Shown here: positions 7,338 to 16,545 of the stretch, one piece after another
Position numbering within the stretch: the first letter of the stretch is position 1
Layout: every line of letters begins with the position of its first letter
Translations under genes and position numbers: made by a program
Source of the DNA: Flavobacteriaceae bacterium PS02337
Lineage (GTDB): Bacteria > Bacteroidota > Bacteroidia > Flavobacteriales > Flavobacteriaceae
DNA: 64,000 bases
Direction of reading: 5' to 3'
Assembly (NCBI GenBank): GCA_029959285.1
Contig: JASCOE010000001.1
Span: forward strand, 682,001 to 746,000
The notes under the pieces: model-generated
What the model was told of the DNA's origin: nothing
The model's database searches: none
The model's input: only the letters and a program-made list of their open reading frames with translations

Positions 7338-9020
7338 ATGAAACAAATCAAATTAAAATGCGGATTTATAAATGCCATAAAGGTGTTCATACTATTATTC
7401 TTTGTATCAATTTCTGCTTTTGCTCAAGGCAAAAAACCAAACATCCTTATACTTTGGGGAGATGATATAGGAACAACAAATATTAGTGCCTATAGCGATG
7501 GTGTAATGGGATATACAACCCCAAACATTGATCGTTTAGCCAATGAAGGGTTGCGTTTTTTACATTATTATGGAGAACAAAGCTGTACGGCAGGACGTGC
7601 AGCGTTTTTAACAGGACAGCACGGTCTTAGGACAGGATTGACAAAAGTAGGTTTCCCTGGAGCACCAATGGGAATGAGTCAGTTAGATCCTTCTATTGGA
7701 GGTATTTTGAAAAGTTTAGGTTATACAACAGGGCAGTTCGGTAAAAATCACGTAGGCGATCGTAATGAAAATTTACCTACTGTAAATGGCTTTGATGAAT
7801 TCTTTGGAAATCTGTATCATTTAAATGCAGAAGAGGAACCAGAGTTGCCAGATTACCCTAAAGACCCAGCATATCTTAAAATGTTTGGTCCAAGAGGTGT
7901 TTTAAAATGTACAGCGACAAATGTTGATGATCCGACTACAGATCCGCGTTTTGGGAGAGTAGGTAAACAAAAAATTGAAGATACTGGTGCATTAACTAAA
8001 AAAAGAATGGAAACTGTAGATGACGAAACATCTGCGGCAGCTATAGATTTTATCAAAAGACAAAATGCAGCTGGGAAACCATTTTTTTGCTGGTTTAATG
8101 CTACACGTATGCACCTTCGTACACATGTTAGAGCAGAACATCGAGGAAGATATACTCACGGAGATAGTGAATATATCGATGGAATGATTGAACATGATGA
8201 AACCATTGGAAGTATTCTAAAGGCATTAGATGAATTAGGAATTGCTGATAATACAATAGTGGTTTATTCTACAGACAATGGTCCACACATGAACACATGG
8301 CCTGATGCCGCAATGACACCATATCGTTCAGAAAAAAACACCAATTGGGAAGGAGCGTTTCGTGTACCTTGTATCGTTCGCTGGCCGGGACATATTAAAG
8401 CAGGAGCTGTAACTACAGAGTTAATGAGCCATAATGATTGGATTCCTACTCTAGCTTCAATTGTGGGAGAACCAGATATCACTAACAAACTTTTAAAAGG
8501 TTACAATGCAAATGGAAAAACCTATAAAGTTCATTTAGACGGTTTTGATCAAAGTAATTTTTTACTTGGCAAAACACAAAAAAGTGCAAGAGATAAATTC
8601 TTTTATACAGATGATGACGGTCTTTTGGTAGGTTTAAGAGAAGGAGATTATAAATATGTTTTTGCTGAGCAGCGTCTAGGAGGAACAATGGGAGTTTGGG
8701 CAGAACCATTTACAAAACTTCGTTTACAGAAAATATTCAACCTTTATCAAGATCCTTTCGAAAGAGCAGATATTACTTCAAATACATTTTGGGACTGGCA
8801 AATGAATCACGTTCCAATGGTATATGGTGCGCTACATGATGTACTTGTATTTGCAGAAACATTTAAGGAATATCCTCCAAGATCAATTCCACCAAGCTTC
8901 TCAGCATACACTATTATGGAAGAAGCAATGAGAGATATAAAAGCTCAAAAATATATCGAAAAAAATGTACTTCCTAAATTAAAAGAAGAAGCAGAAGACA
9001 CTTCAAAAAAGAAAAAATAA
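7338..9020 (+). CDS. Secreted sulfatase (arylsulfatase family)
   Basis: This 560-residue protein has a signal peptide (cleavage likely after SISAFAQ, about residue 30). It hydrolyses sulfate esters in or outside the periplasm; the substrate is unknown. The FGly site is C83 in SCTAGRAAFLTGQ (C-x-A-x-R form), which needs conversion to formylglycine. Metal and sulfate-pocket residues include D42 and D43 (GDDIG) and D/N in YSTDNGPH. The block WEGAFRVPCIVRWPGHIKAG is typical of the family. It is a paralog of the broken sulfatase at 12539-14085 but differs in the loop after GFDEFFGNLYHLNAEEEP. No formylglycine-generating enzyme or anaerobic maturase is encoded in this window, so maturation must be done elsewhere. 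A weak hairpin (9038-9068) separates it from the HAD gene. Confidence 0.92.
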   Translation: MKQIKLKCGFINAIKVFILLFFVSISAFAQGKKPNILILWGDDIGTTNISAYSDGVMGYTTPNIDRLANEGLRFLHYYGEQSCTAGRAAFLTGQHGLRTGLTKVGFPGAPMGMSQLDPSIGGILKSLGYTTGQFGKNHVGDRNENLPTVNGFDEFFGNLYHLNAEEEPELPDYPKDPAYLKMFGPRGVLKCTATNVDDPTTDPRFGRVGKQKIEDTGALTKKRMETVDDETSAAAIDFIKRQNAAGKPFFCWFNATRMHLRTHVRAEHRGRYTHGDSEYIDGMIEHDETIGSILKALDELGIADNTIVVYSTDNGPHMNTWPDAAMTPYRSEKNTNWEGAFRVPCIVRWPGHIKAGAVTTELMSHNDWIPTLASIVGEPDITNKLLKGYNANGKTYKVHLDGFDQSNFLLGKTQKSARDKFFYTDDDGLLVGLREGDYKYVFAEQRLGGTMGVWAEPFTKLRLQKIFNLYQDPFERADITSNTFWDWQMNHVPMVYGALHDVLVFAETFKEYPPRSIPPSFSAYTIMEEAMRDIKAQKYIEKNVLPKLKEEAEDTSKKKK

Positions 9021-9076
9021 AGTAATAATCATAAGTAAAGCCTGAGTTATACTTATAATTTAGGCTTTGCTATTTA

Positions 9077-10105
9077 ATGACTTACATTATGTACAGAAAA
9101 TTATATTTAGCAGTTCTATTCTTATTTTTGATGGTTTCATGCAAAAATAAATCAGAAGAAAATACAACTGTCAATCCAAAAGATAGTACTGCCACAATTG
9201 CAACAAATGGTGATCCTTTGCCAAGCTGGAACGATGGAACTTTAAAAAACGACATCATTGCGTATGTAGAAAAAGTAACCAAAAAAGGAAGTCCAGATTT
9301 TATTCCGACACAAGATCGAATTGCCACTTTTGATAATGATGGAACACTTTGGGCAGAGAAACCTTTAGTTCAGGAATTATTTGCTTTTTATCGTGTGAAA
9401 AAAATGGTTGAATCAAATCCGGCTTTAGCGAAAAAACAACCTTTTAAGGCTGTATTAGAAAAAGACAAAAGCTATTTTGAAAAAGGTGGAGATAAAGCGC
9501 TGATAGAACTGGTTGCGGCAACGCATACCGGAATGTCAGAAGACGAATTTGAAGCTTCGGTTTTAGATTTTTTTAAAGACGCTAAAATTCCAGGAAAAAA
9601 TCTTTCTGCAAAACAAATCCGTTATCAGCCGCAATTAGAATTATTGAATTACCTCCGTGTCAACGGATTTAAAACATTCATTGTAACTGGCGGAACAATC
9701 GAAGTAGTTCGAGGAATTTCTGAAGATTTTTATGGAATTCCAAAAGAACAAGTTGTCGGAACTTCTTTCAAATACAAATATGATTCAGATAAGAATGTAG
9801 TGCTAAGAGAACCAGCTTTAGATTTATTTAATGATAAAGAAGGAAAGCCTGTAAGCATACAGCTTCATATTGGGCAACGTCCTGTTTTTGCTTGTGGCAA
9901 TGAAGGTGGTGCGGGCGATCTTGCCATGCTGAAATATTCTCAAGGAAGTAAATATCCGTCTTTTCAAATGCTGGTAAATCACAACGATTCGATTAGAGAA
10001 TACAATTATCAGGAAAAAGATAATCTATCACTCAGTACAGCAGCAAAAAACAAATACCATGTAATCAACATGAAAGAAGATTGGAAAAAAGTTTTTGCAG
10101 ACTAA
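9077..10105 (+). CDS. HAD-superfamily hydrolase, predicted lipoprotein
   Basis: This is a protein of about 340 residues with a short hydrophobic N-terminus ending in the lipobox LMVSC, so it is probably membrane-anchored on the periplasmic side. HAD motif I is FDNDGTLWAEKP (nucleophile D86, acid/base D88). Motif II is IVTGG. Motif IV is ACGNEGGAGDLAML. The cap between about 95 and 200 is helical. It is most likely a phosphatase; the substrate is not predictable. The start could be ATG 9077 or ATG 9089 (MYRKLYLAV); the latter gives the cleaner lipoprotein signal. It follows the sulfatase by 56 nt in the same direction. Confidence 0.85.
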   Translation: MTYIMYRKLYLAVLFLFLMVSCKNKSEENTTVNPKDSTATIATNGDPLPSWNDGTLKNDIIAYVEKVTKKGSPDFIPTQDRIATFDNDGTLWAEKPLVQELFAFYRVKKMVESNPALAKKQPFKAVLEKDKSYFEKGGDKALIELVAATHTGMSEDEFEASVLDFFKDAKIPGKNLSAKQIRYQPQLELLNYLRVNGFKTFIVTGGTIEVVRGISEDFYGIPKEQVVGTSFKYKYDSDKNVVLREPALDLFNDKEGKPVSIQLHIGQRPVFACGNEGGAGDLAMLKYSQGSKYPSFQMLVNHNDSIREYNYQEKDNLSLSTAAKNKYHVINMKEDWKKVFAD

Positions 10106-10175
10106 AAATTCGAAATAATATTTTAATGGTTGACGTAGGATTTGAGTTGCTTTTTAATCAATTAAATAAAGTTGT

Positions 10176-10979
10176 ATGAAATATTCTTTTCTAGTAATGA
10201 TGTTGCTGCTATCAGTTCACTTTACACTTTCGGCACAAGAAGAAAAACCAGGAAACAGCGCACAGGAATTGGCCGATAAATTAGCCAATCCAGTAGCAAG
10301 TTTAATAAGTGTACCGATTCAGAATAATTTAAATTATGGAATTGGACCATACAATGGAGTAAAATATACGGTGAATATACAGCCAGTAGTTCCGTTCAAA
10401 TTATCAGATAATTTGAATTTAATTACACGTTATATTCTTCCAGTTGTAGATCAAAGAAACATTACGGGACTTAATACACACGAATTTGGATTAAGCGATG
10501 CGACTGTTACTGCTTTTTTTGCTCCTAAAAGTGAAAAAATAATCTACGGAATTGGTCCCGCATTTTTAGTTCCAACTGCTACAGAAAAGTTTTTAGGAAC
10601 AGAAAAATTCGGATTAGGACCGAGTGTTTTAGTCATGCATCAAGGAAAAGGACTTTCAATAGGTTTTATAGCCAATCAAATTTGGTCTGTGGCAGGAGCC
10701 AATGATCGAGCAGATTTCAATAGTTTTTATACTCAGATTTTTATGTCTCATAGTTATAAAAGCGGTGCAAACTGGGGAGTTAATGCAGAAATTACTCAAA
10801 ATTGGGAAGCCAATACAACATTAATTTCATTAAATCCAATGATGGGAGGAATCACAAAATTTGGAGATCAGATTGTTCAATTTTCAGTACAGCCTTTAAT
10901 TCCAATTGTAGGACATCAGGCAATAAAACCTGATTGGGGTTTAAGAGCGGTTGTTGCTTTTGTATTTCCAGGATCATAA
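10176..10979 (+). CDS. Exported beta-barrel-like protein of unknown function
   Basis: This 267-residue protein has a clear signal peptide (MKYSFLVMMLLLSVHFTLSAQ). The mature part is rich in alternating hydrophobic/aromatic strands (LNYGIGPYNGVKYTVNI, FGLSDATVTAFFAP, GITKFGDQIVQFSVQPLIPI) and ends with a strand-like AVVAFVFPGS. This is what an outer-membrane porin-like protein looks like. I recognise no named family with certainty, but it resembles putative transporters found next to secreted sulfatases. It lies between the HAD lipoprotein and DUF2252. Confidence 0.7.
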   Translation: MKYSFLVMMLLLSVHFTLSAQEEKPGNSAQELADKLANPVASLISVPIQNNLNYGIGPYNGVKYTVNIQPVVPFKLSDNLNLITRYILPVVDQRNITGLNTHEFGLSDATVTAFFAPKSEKIIYGIGPAFLVPTATEKFLGTEKFGLGPSVLVMHQGKGLSIGFIANQIWSVAGANDRADFNSFYTQIFMSHSYKSGANWGVNAEITQNWEANTTLISLNPMMGGITKFGDQIVQFSVQPLIPIVGHQAIKPDWGLRAVVAFVFPGS

Positions 10980-11036
10980 TTTATTGATGAAAAGTTAAAA
11001 ATAGGCAGTATAACATAATTAAAAGAAATCATCCTC

Positions 11037-12437
11037 ATGACCGAAAAAGTCAAAGATAGTGCTGATAATTTTTTTGATCCGCTAGCGTCAAAAGCTGAAC
11101 GTTATGAGAAAGGTGTAACGATAAGGAAAACGGTTCCTCGTTCTTCTCATCAGGAATGGATACCAACAGAAGATCGCGAAGATCCGATAGCTATTTTGAT
11201 AAAAACTAGTATTGGAAGAATTGAAGAATTGTTGCCTATTCGATATCGAAGAATGATCGAATCGCCATTTGCATTTTACAGAGGAGCGACGGCAATTATG
11301 GCTGCTGATTTGGCAAATACTCCAAATACCGGATTACAATTACAGCTTTGCGGTGATTGTCATTTAATGAATTTTGGCGGATTTGCAACTCCAGAACGTA
11401 AACTGGTTTTTGATATAAATGATTTTGATGAAACTTTTCAAGGACCTTGGGAATGGGATCTTAAAAGACTTGCGGCAAGTTTTGCCATTGCAGGAAAATG
11501 GAGAAAATTTACCAATAAAGATTGTAAAGAATTTGCCTGGTATGTGGCAGATAGTTATAAAAGGCATATGCTAGAATACAGTAAATTATCGGCACTTCAA
11601 ATTTGGTATGCCGATATTGATTTGGCTGAACTTATCCAATTAGGAAAAGATGAAGATTTGAAAGAATTTCAACAAAAACGAATTAAAAAAGCAGCTGAAT
11701 CGACTGCTCATGAAAAGGAATTTGCAAAAATGACCTATTTGGATGGAGTTCGCGCAAAAATAAAAGATGAACCGCCATTGATATATCATCCGTCAGGAAA
11801 TGATCAAAATTATACATTAAGAGAAGCAAAGATTATTCATAAACGATATGTAGAATCGCTTCCAGAAGACAAACAAGTTTTGCTAAGCAGATACACCATG
11901 CATGATTTTGCAATAAAAGTGGTTGGTGTGGGAAGTGTTGGAACCTTATGCGGAATTAGTCTTTTAATGTCGGCAACGGGAGAACCTATTTTTTTACAGT
12001 TTAAAGAAGCGAGACACAGTGTTTTGGAATCTAATGTAAAAATTAAAGGAAAATATAAACATCAGGGCGAGCGAATTGTAATGGGACAAAAATTAATGCA
12101 ATCAGCCTCAGATATGTTTTTAGGATGGACAAACGATGATAAAGGCAAATTTTTTTATATCCGTCAGCTTCGAGATGCCAAGATAAAACCTGTTATCGAA
12201 ATTATGAAAACAGAAAACATGGCAGATTATGCAAAAGCCTGCGGATGGGCACTTGCAAGAGCACATGCACGATCGGGCGATCCGTCTATATTATCGGGAT
12301 ATATAGGAAACAATGATGAATTTGCCAATGCAATTTCAAAATTTTCCATTTCATATGCACATCAAAACGAAGAAGATTATAATAAACTGGTCGAAGCTAT
12401 AAAAGAAGGAAGGTTGCCAATTTCGGCTGAAATATAA
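11037..12437 (+). CDS. DUF2252 family protein
   Basis: This 466-residue protein lacks a signal peptide and is therefore cytoplasmic. Family hallmarks are FYRGATAIMAADL (80-92), QLCGDCHLMNFGG (103-115), LVFDINDFDETFQGPWEWDLKRLAAS (123-148) and ARAHARSGD near the C-terminus. The GDxHxxNFG ... FDxNDFDE arrangement (D107, H109, N112, then D126, D129 and D131) resembles the catalytic and metal motifs of kinase-like phosphotransferases such as APH. That comparison is mine; the family's biochemical role is not established as far as I know. As a cytoplasmic protein among exported ones, it stands out in this block. Confidence 0.88.
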   Translation: MTEKVKDSADNFFDPLASKAERYEKGVTIRKTVPRSSHQEWIPTEDREDPIAILIKTSIGRIEELLPIRYRRMIESPFAFYRGATAIMAADLANTPNTGLQLQLCGDCHLMNFGGFATPERKLVFDINDFDETFQGPWEWDLKRLAASFAIAGKWRKFTNKDCKEFAWYVADSYKRHMLEYSKLSALQIWYADIDLAELIQLGKDEDLKEFQQKRIKKAAESTAHEKEFAKMTYLDGVRAKIKDEPPLIYHPSGNDQNYTLREAKIIHKRYVESLPEDKQVLLSRYTMHDFAIKVVGVGSVGTLCGISLLMSATGEPIFLQFKEARHSVLESNVKIKGKYKHQGERIVMGQKLMQSASDMFLGWTNDDKGKFFYIRQLRDAKIKPVIEIMKTENMADYAKACGWALARAHARSGDPSILSGYIGNNDEFANAISKFSISYAHQNEEDYNKLVEAIKEGRLPISAEI

Positions 12438-12538
12438 CTTTGGTTTTGAATTATTTATAAAATATATAAATGCCTTGAGCACTATATAGAAAGTCAATTT
12501 ATCATATCATTTATTAGTTTATCATTAAAAAAAATATC

Positions 12539-14085
12539 ATGAAAAAGTTCAAAATTACACTCTTATTTTTAGGGTTATTCGCAATTTACACTTCAGATCT
12601 TAATGCTCAGTCTAAACCAAATGTAATTGTAATAATGACAGATGATGTTGGTTGGGGAGATTTAGGCTGTTATGGCGGAGGCGTTATGAGAGGCGCACCA
12701 ACACCAAATCTAGACCGTATGGCTGCAGAAGGTACACGATTTGCTAATTATTACGGACAATCTAGTTGTACAGCAGGAAGAGCTTCATTTATTACTGGAA
12801 GAATACCAGTTCGTTCAGCATTATCAGCAGTATTAGTTCCTGGAGATCCAAACGGACTTTCAAAAGAAACGCCAACTATTGCAGAAGCAATGAAAAAAGC
12901 AGGCTACTCAACCTTGTTTATTGGTAAATGGCATTTAGGAGATAAAGAAGAAAATTATCCAATAGCGCACGGATATGACGAAATGTATCATATGCTGCCA
13001 CATATTACGCAGGAGTATACGCTTATGATGATAAAACTCTTCACCCAAATTTCCCGTCTGATGATGCAGAATTTTTAAAAGTATGGAATTCTATAAATCT
13101 GGGAGAATTTGAAGGTAAAGCTGGACAAAAAGCAAAAGTTGTAAAACAAAAAGTAGGATTTGCAGATTTAGCAACTGTAGACGACGAAATGCGTGAAACA
13201 ACTGTAAATTATATTAAACAACATTCAAAAGACAGTAAACCATTTTTTGCGACTGTTTGTTTTGAAAAAGTTCATAATCCAAATAATCCTTCTCCGCGCT
13301 GGAAAGGAAAATCTCCAGGAGGAGGAAATTATCTTGATGCTTTGATGGAAATGGATGATAATTGTGGACAAATTATTCAGGCTGTTCGCGATGCGGGAAT
13401 TGAAAAAAACACATTAATTGTTTGGACAACAGATAACGGAGCTTGGGTAGATGCTTGGCCAGATGCGGGTTATACACCCTTTAGAGGAATGAAAGGTTCT
13501 GTTTATGAAGGAGGTTTTCGCTGTCCAGCTCTTGCTTGGTGGCCAGGTCATATAAAAGCTGGATCTGTTAATACAGACATGTTTTCGCATATGGATTGGT
13601 GGCCGACAATTGCTTCAATTATAGGGCAGCCAGTTCCGGCTCACGAGTCTAAAGACAATAGTGGAAGTCCAATTATTTTTGACGGACTTGATTTGAGCGC
13701 TTCTTTATTAGGAACGGGACCAGGAACACGTCAGGATTTTTACTTTTTTGCAGGACAAGCTTTTGGAGCGGTTCGTGTTAAAAATTTCAAATTTCTTTTT
13801 ACAGCAAAAGATTCATGGTTAGGAACGGACAAGCCATTAAAAGTAGTCGCGACTTACGATTTGCTTTGGGATCCGGCAGAACAATACGATATGACTTTTA
13901 ATGGAGCTGCGCCAGATAATGGAAATTCAAGAGGTCATTTTAGCGGATCTGATAACGGATGGGCAGGAATGTATATGGCGCCGCGTGTCATAAAATTATT
14001 TGAGGAAATGAAGAAATTTCCAAACAAAAAATATATTCCTTTTGGTGAAGGATTGAATAAAATTATTCCAGAAGATTACAAATAA
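12539..14085 (+). pseudogene. Second secreted sulfatase, split by a frameshift
   Basis: Two reading frames cover one sulfatase of about 515 residues. 12539-13078 carries the signal peptide (cleaved after LNAQ), metal residues D35/D36 (MTDDVGWGD) and the FGly site C77 (SSCTAGRASFITGR). 13189-14085 carries WTTDNGAWVDAW, YEGGFRCPALAWWPGHIKAG and the C-terminal subdomain. The frame changes at about 12998-13003: after MLP, the frame-1 reading YYAGVYAYDDKTLHPNFPSDDAEFLK continues smoothly into the second ORF, while frame 2 degenerates. Either an extra ca dinucleotide (13001-13002) or one missing T explains it. Both halves otherwise look intact and the codon use is normal, so the lesion is recent or a sequencing error. 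If real, the truncated product lacks half of the active site. Confidence 0.88.
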
Positions 14086-14127
14086 TTTTATTTAAGGTAT
14101 AATCTAGAACATTCTAAAAAACAAGAT

Positions 14128-14868
14128 ATGAATAATAAGTTTTTGTTTTTAATTGGTTTTGTGATTTTGACAATCGCAACCAATGCCCAGACGCAACGTA
14201 TTGATTCTACAGCAGTTTTCATTTTAAAACGTTCAACAGAATCTTTGCAATACATCAAATCTTGCAGTTTTGAAGCTATTATAACGTATGATATTTTTAA
14301 TGAAATCCTCGGACTTGTAAAACATTCTGTAGATGAAAAAGTTTCAATAAAATTTCCAGATAAAATGAAAATTGTTTCTTCTGGAGACAAAGGAAACAAG
14401 AGTTTATGGTATAACGGGAAAACACTTTATTACTATTCTTTCAACAATAATACTTACGCTGTTACCGATGCCCCAAAATCTGTAATTGAGACGATTGATG
14501 AAACGAGCAAAAAATTTGGAATAGAATTTCCAGCTGCAGATTTTTTCTATGAAACATTCATCGAAGATTTAAAATCGGAGCAGGGAACTTTAATGTTTTT
14601 AGGAAAAACAGTTATAGACGATAAAGAATGTTTTCATATTGCGGGAAAAGATAAAAACAAAAGTTTCCAGTTCTGGATTGGCACAGACGATAATTTTCTA
14701 CCTGTAAAAATGGTAATTGTTTATACGAATGACAAAGATAAACCGCAGTACGAAGCCGTCTACAAAGATTGGATTATTAACCCTGATTTTTCAGATTATA
14801 TATTTGAATTTTCTGCTCCGCCAAAAGCTTCTAAAGTAAAATTTCAGCCAAGAGAAGATAAAAAATAA
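14128..14868 (+). CDS. DUF2092 family exported protein
   Basis: This 246-residue protein has a signal peptide ending ATNAQ. The mature part begins DSTAVFILKRSTESLQYIKSCSFEA and includes KFPDKMKIVSSGDKGNKSLWYNGKTLYYYSFNNNTYAV, the pattern of DUF2092, a LolA/LolB-like beta-sheet fold in my recollection. Later elements are LGKTVIDDKECFHIAG and FWIGTDDNFLPVKMVI. It may bind a lipid or lipoprotein intermediate in the periplasm, an inference from the fold. It starts 42 nt after the broken sulfatase. Confidence 0.8.
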   Translation: MNNKFLFLIGFVILTIATNAQTQRIDSTAVFILKRSTESLQYIKSCSFEAIITYDIFNEILGLVKHSVDEKVSIKFPDKMKIVSSGDKGNKSLWYNGKTLYYYSFNNNTYAVTDAPKSVIETIDETSKKFGIEFPAADFFYETFIEDLKSEQGTLMFLGKTVIDDKECFHIAGKDKNKSFQFWIGTDDNFLPVKMVIVYTNDKDKPQYEAVYKDWIINPDFSDYIFEFSAPPKASKVKFQPREDKK

Positions 14869-14888
14869 TCAGTATAAAATTATTTATC

Positions 14889-15647
14889 ATGAAATTACAG
14901 ATACTTAAAAATATAAAAACATGGGTTCTTGTCGCAATACTTGTGGCTATGCTTACGCCAGAATCTCTAGTGGCACAGCGTTTTGGACATTTTACGCCTC
15001 ATGCAGTAATGCCGAGACCTATGCCAATACCGCATCCGCCAACACCAAGACCATTACCACCAACACCGAGGCCGATTCCGCCAAGACCAATTCCTCCTGG
15101 ACCGCGACCTATACCGCCACATCCGTATCCATATCCATATCCGAGACCGTTGCCTCCACCGCCACCGTTTCACCCTTATCCAGTGCCGTTTCCATACATT
15201 TACCATCCGTTTGTGCCTTATTATTGGGGACCAACATGGTATCCGGTTGGTTTCTTTTTTACCACATTGACAACGGCAGCAATTATTATTTCTGTTGAAA
15301 ATAATAGTTATAATTATGATGACGGAGTATATTCTGTAAAAGAAGCTGACGGTTACAAAGTGGTTCCTGCACCATTAGGAGCTGTAATTCCTGAATTGCC
15401 AAAAGGGTATGTTACCATAACAGTTTCGGGAGTCGACTATTATTATTACGGAGGAACTTACTACATAAATGAATCTGCAAAATACAAAGTAGTAACGCCG
15501 CCTGTAGGAGCAGTTGTTTCTCATTTGCCAGAAGGTGCAGAAGAAAAAACAATAGATGGACAGAAATATATGGTGTATAACAATGTTTATTATCAGCCCA
15601 TTTCAAAAGACGGACAAGATAGCTATGTAGTTGTACAAGGTAAATAA
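14889..15647 (+). CDS. DUF6515-like exported proline-rich protein
   Basis: The 252-residue protein has a hydrophobic N-terminal export signal (about 10-30). A proline-rich segment follows at about 38-105, built from PRPxPxP-type units (PTPRPLPPTPRPIPPRP and similar). Next come a hydrophobic stretch around GFFFTTLTTAAIIISV and two copies of a small domain, Y-x-V-x-x-P-x-GAVxPxLPxG followed by YYYxGGTYY or YMVYNNVYY. The duplicated YKVV(P/T)xPxGAV unit is the DUF6515 hallmark. It is probably an envelope-spanning or surface structural protein. It starts 20 nt after DUF2092, suggesting co-expression. Confidence 0.75.
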   Translation: MKLQILKNIKTWVLVAILVAMLTPESLVAQRFGHFTPHAVMPRPMPIPHPPTPRPLPPTPRPIPPRPIPPGPRPIPPHPYPYPYPRPLPPPPPFHPYPVPFPYIYHPFVPYYWGPTWYPVGFFFTTLTTAAIIISVENNSYNYDDGVYSVKEADGYKVVPAPLGAVIPELPKGYVTITVSGVDYYYYGGTYYINESAKYKVVTPPVGAVVSHLPEGAEEKTIDGQKYMVYNNVYYQPISKDGQDSYVVVQGK

Positions 15648-15844
15648 AATAAAATACGTAAGAAATTTATTCAATATAGTATACCAATTAAATAAAATGA
15701 TTATCTTTGATTGATTCGTAAAAGCCTGTAACATAATTCTTTGTGTTCATTTGACGCGCTAAAAGCACTTTAATATCATTCAAGATTTTCATTATTAATA
15801 TTTCAAGTTAAGCCTTAATTAATAATTAATTTAAATTTTACAAA

Positions 15845-16423
15845 ATGAATATTAAAAGAACAAATCTTCGTATAATCCCATTTCTGTTTTTGGGTTTAAT
15901 TTACAGCTGTTCTCCAACTGTAAAAGTTACAAGCGATTATGATCATGCAGCAAATTTTGGTCAATACAAAACCTTTGCGGTTTATGATTTAAAAGCACAA
16001 GAAGGTCAGGTCAACCAATTAAATGTTGATCGCGTAACAAAAGCAATTCGAAATGAAATGCTTGCAAAAGGATTCACAGAATCTAGTAATCCAGACATAA
16101 AAGTGAATGCTGTTTCCATCTTAAAAAACAAAACTTCGGTTAGTTCTAATACTAATTTTTATGGCTACGGAGGAATGTATCGCCCTTACGGATATTGGGG
16201 TGGAGGAGCTATGATGGGAGGTGCCAATACTACATTTGATACTTATGACTATGTAGACGGTTCTCTTGTAATTGACGTTGTATCTGCTAAAACCGACAAA
16301 TTACTTTGGCAAGGAATCGGAAATGCCGAAATCGACAGTAAACCAGACAATCCAGAAGAATTTATTAATGGAGCGATTAAAAAAATCTTAGCCAATTTTC
16401 CTCCTGGTTCAGAAAAAAAATAA
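15845..16423 (+). CDS. DUF4136 family lipoprotein
   Basis: The 192-residue lipoprotein has the lipobox IYSC (cysteine at about 22). The mature part starts SPTVKVTSDYDHAANFGQYKTFAVYD, the defining N-terminal motif of DUF4136. A central glycine/tyrosine-rich stretch (NFYGYGGMYRPYGYWGGGAMMGG) is followed by GSLVIDVVSAKTDKLLWQGIG and the C-terminal INGAIKKILANFPP, both typical. It is likely at the inner leaflet of the outer membrane; molecular role unknown. It is followed by a terminator at 16441. Confidence 0.88.
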   Translation: MNIKRTNLRIIPFLFLGLIYSCSPTVKVTSDYDHAANFGQYKTFAVYDLKAQEGQVNQLNVDRVTKAIRNEMLAKGFTESSNPDIKVNAVSILKNKTSVSSNTNFYGYGGMYRPYGYWGGGAMMGGANTTFDTYDYVDGSLVIDVVSAKTDKLLWQGIGNAEIDSKPDNPEEFINGAIKKILANFPPGSEKK

Positions 16424-16440
16424 TCTGATAGCATTACAAA

Positions 16441-16484
16441 CAAATGTGCTTGGTCTAATCAGCCTATAAGCACATTTGTTTTCT
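16441..16484 (+). terminator. Terminator closing the sulfatase-DUF4136 run
   Basis: Perfect 11-bp stem caaatgtgctt (16441-16451) / aagcacatttg (16468-16478) with a 16-nt loop, then a short T tract. It suggests the AraC gene that follows has its own promoter. Confidence 0.65.
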
Positions 16485-16545
16485 AGAAGAAAGTCCCCTT
16501 TCGAAACTCTTTTTAAGAAGTATAACAAACAAATCAAGCTTAAAA

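Noticed and set aside
9038-9068. Hairpin aaagcct/aggcttt after the first sulfatase as a terminator
   Set aside because: The stem is short with a long AT loop and only a weak T tract. The next gene starts 9 nt later, so it is at most a weak attenuator.
14921-15298. A 125-codon open frame overlapping the DUF6515 gene in another frame
   Set aside because: It arises because the proline-rich coding sequence (ccx codons) gives long open alternative frames. It has no family resemblance, start context or promoter.
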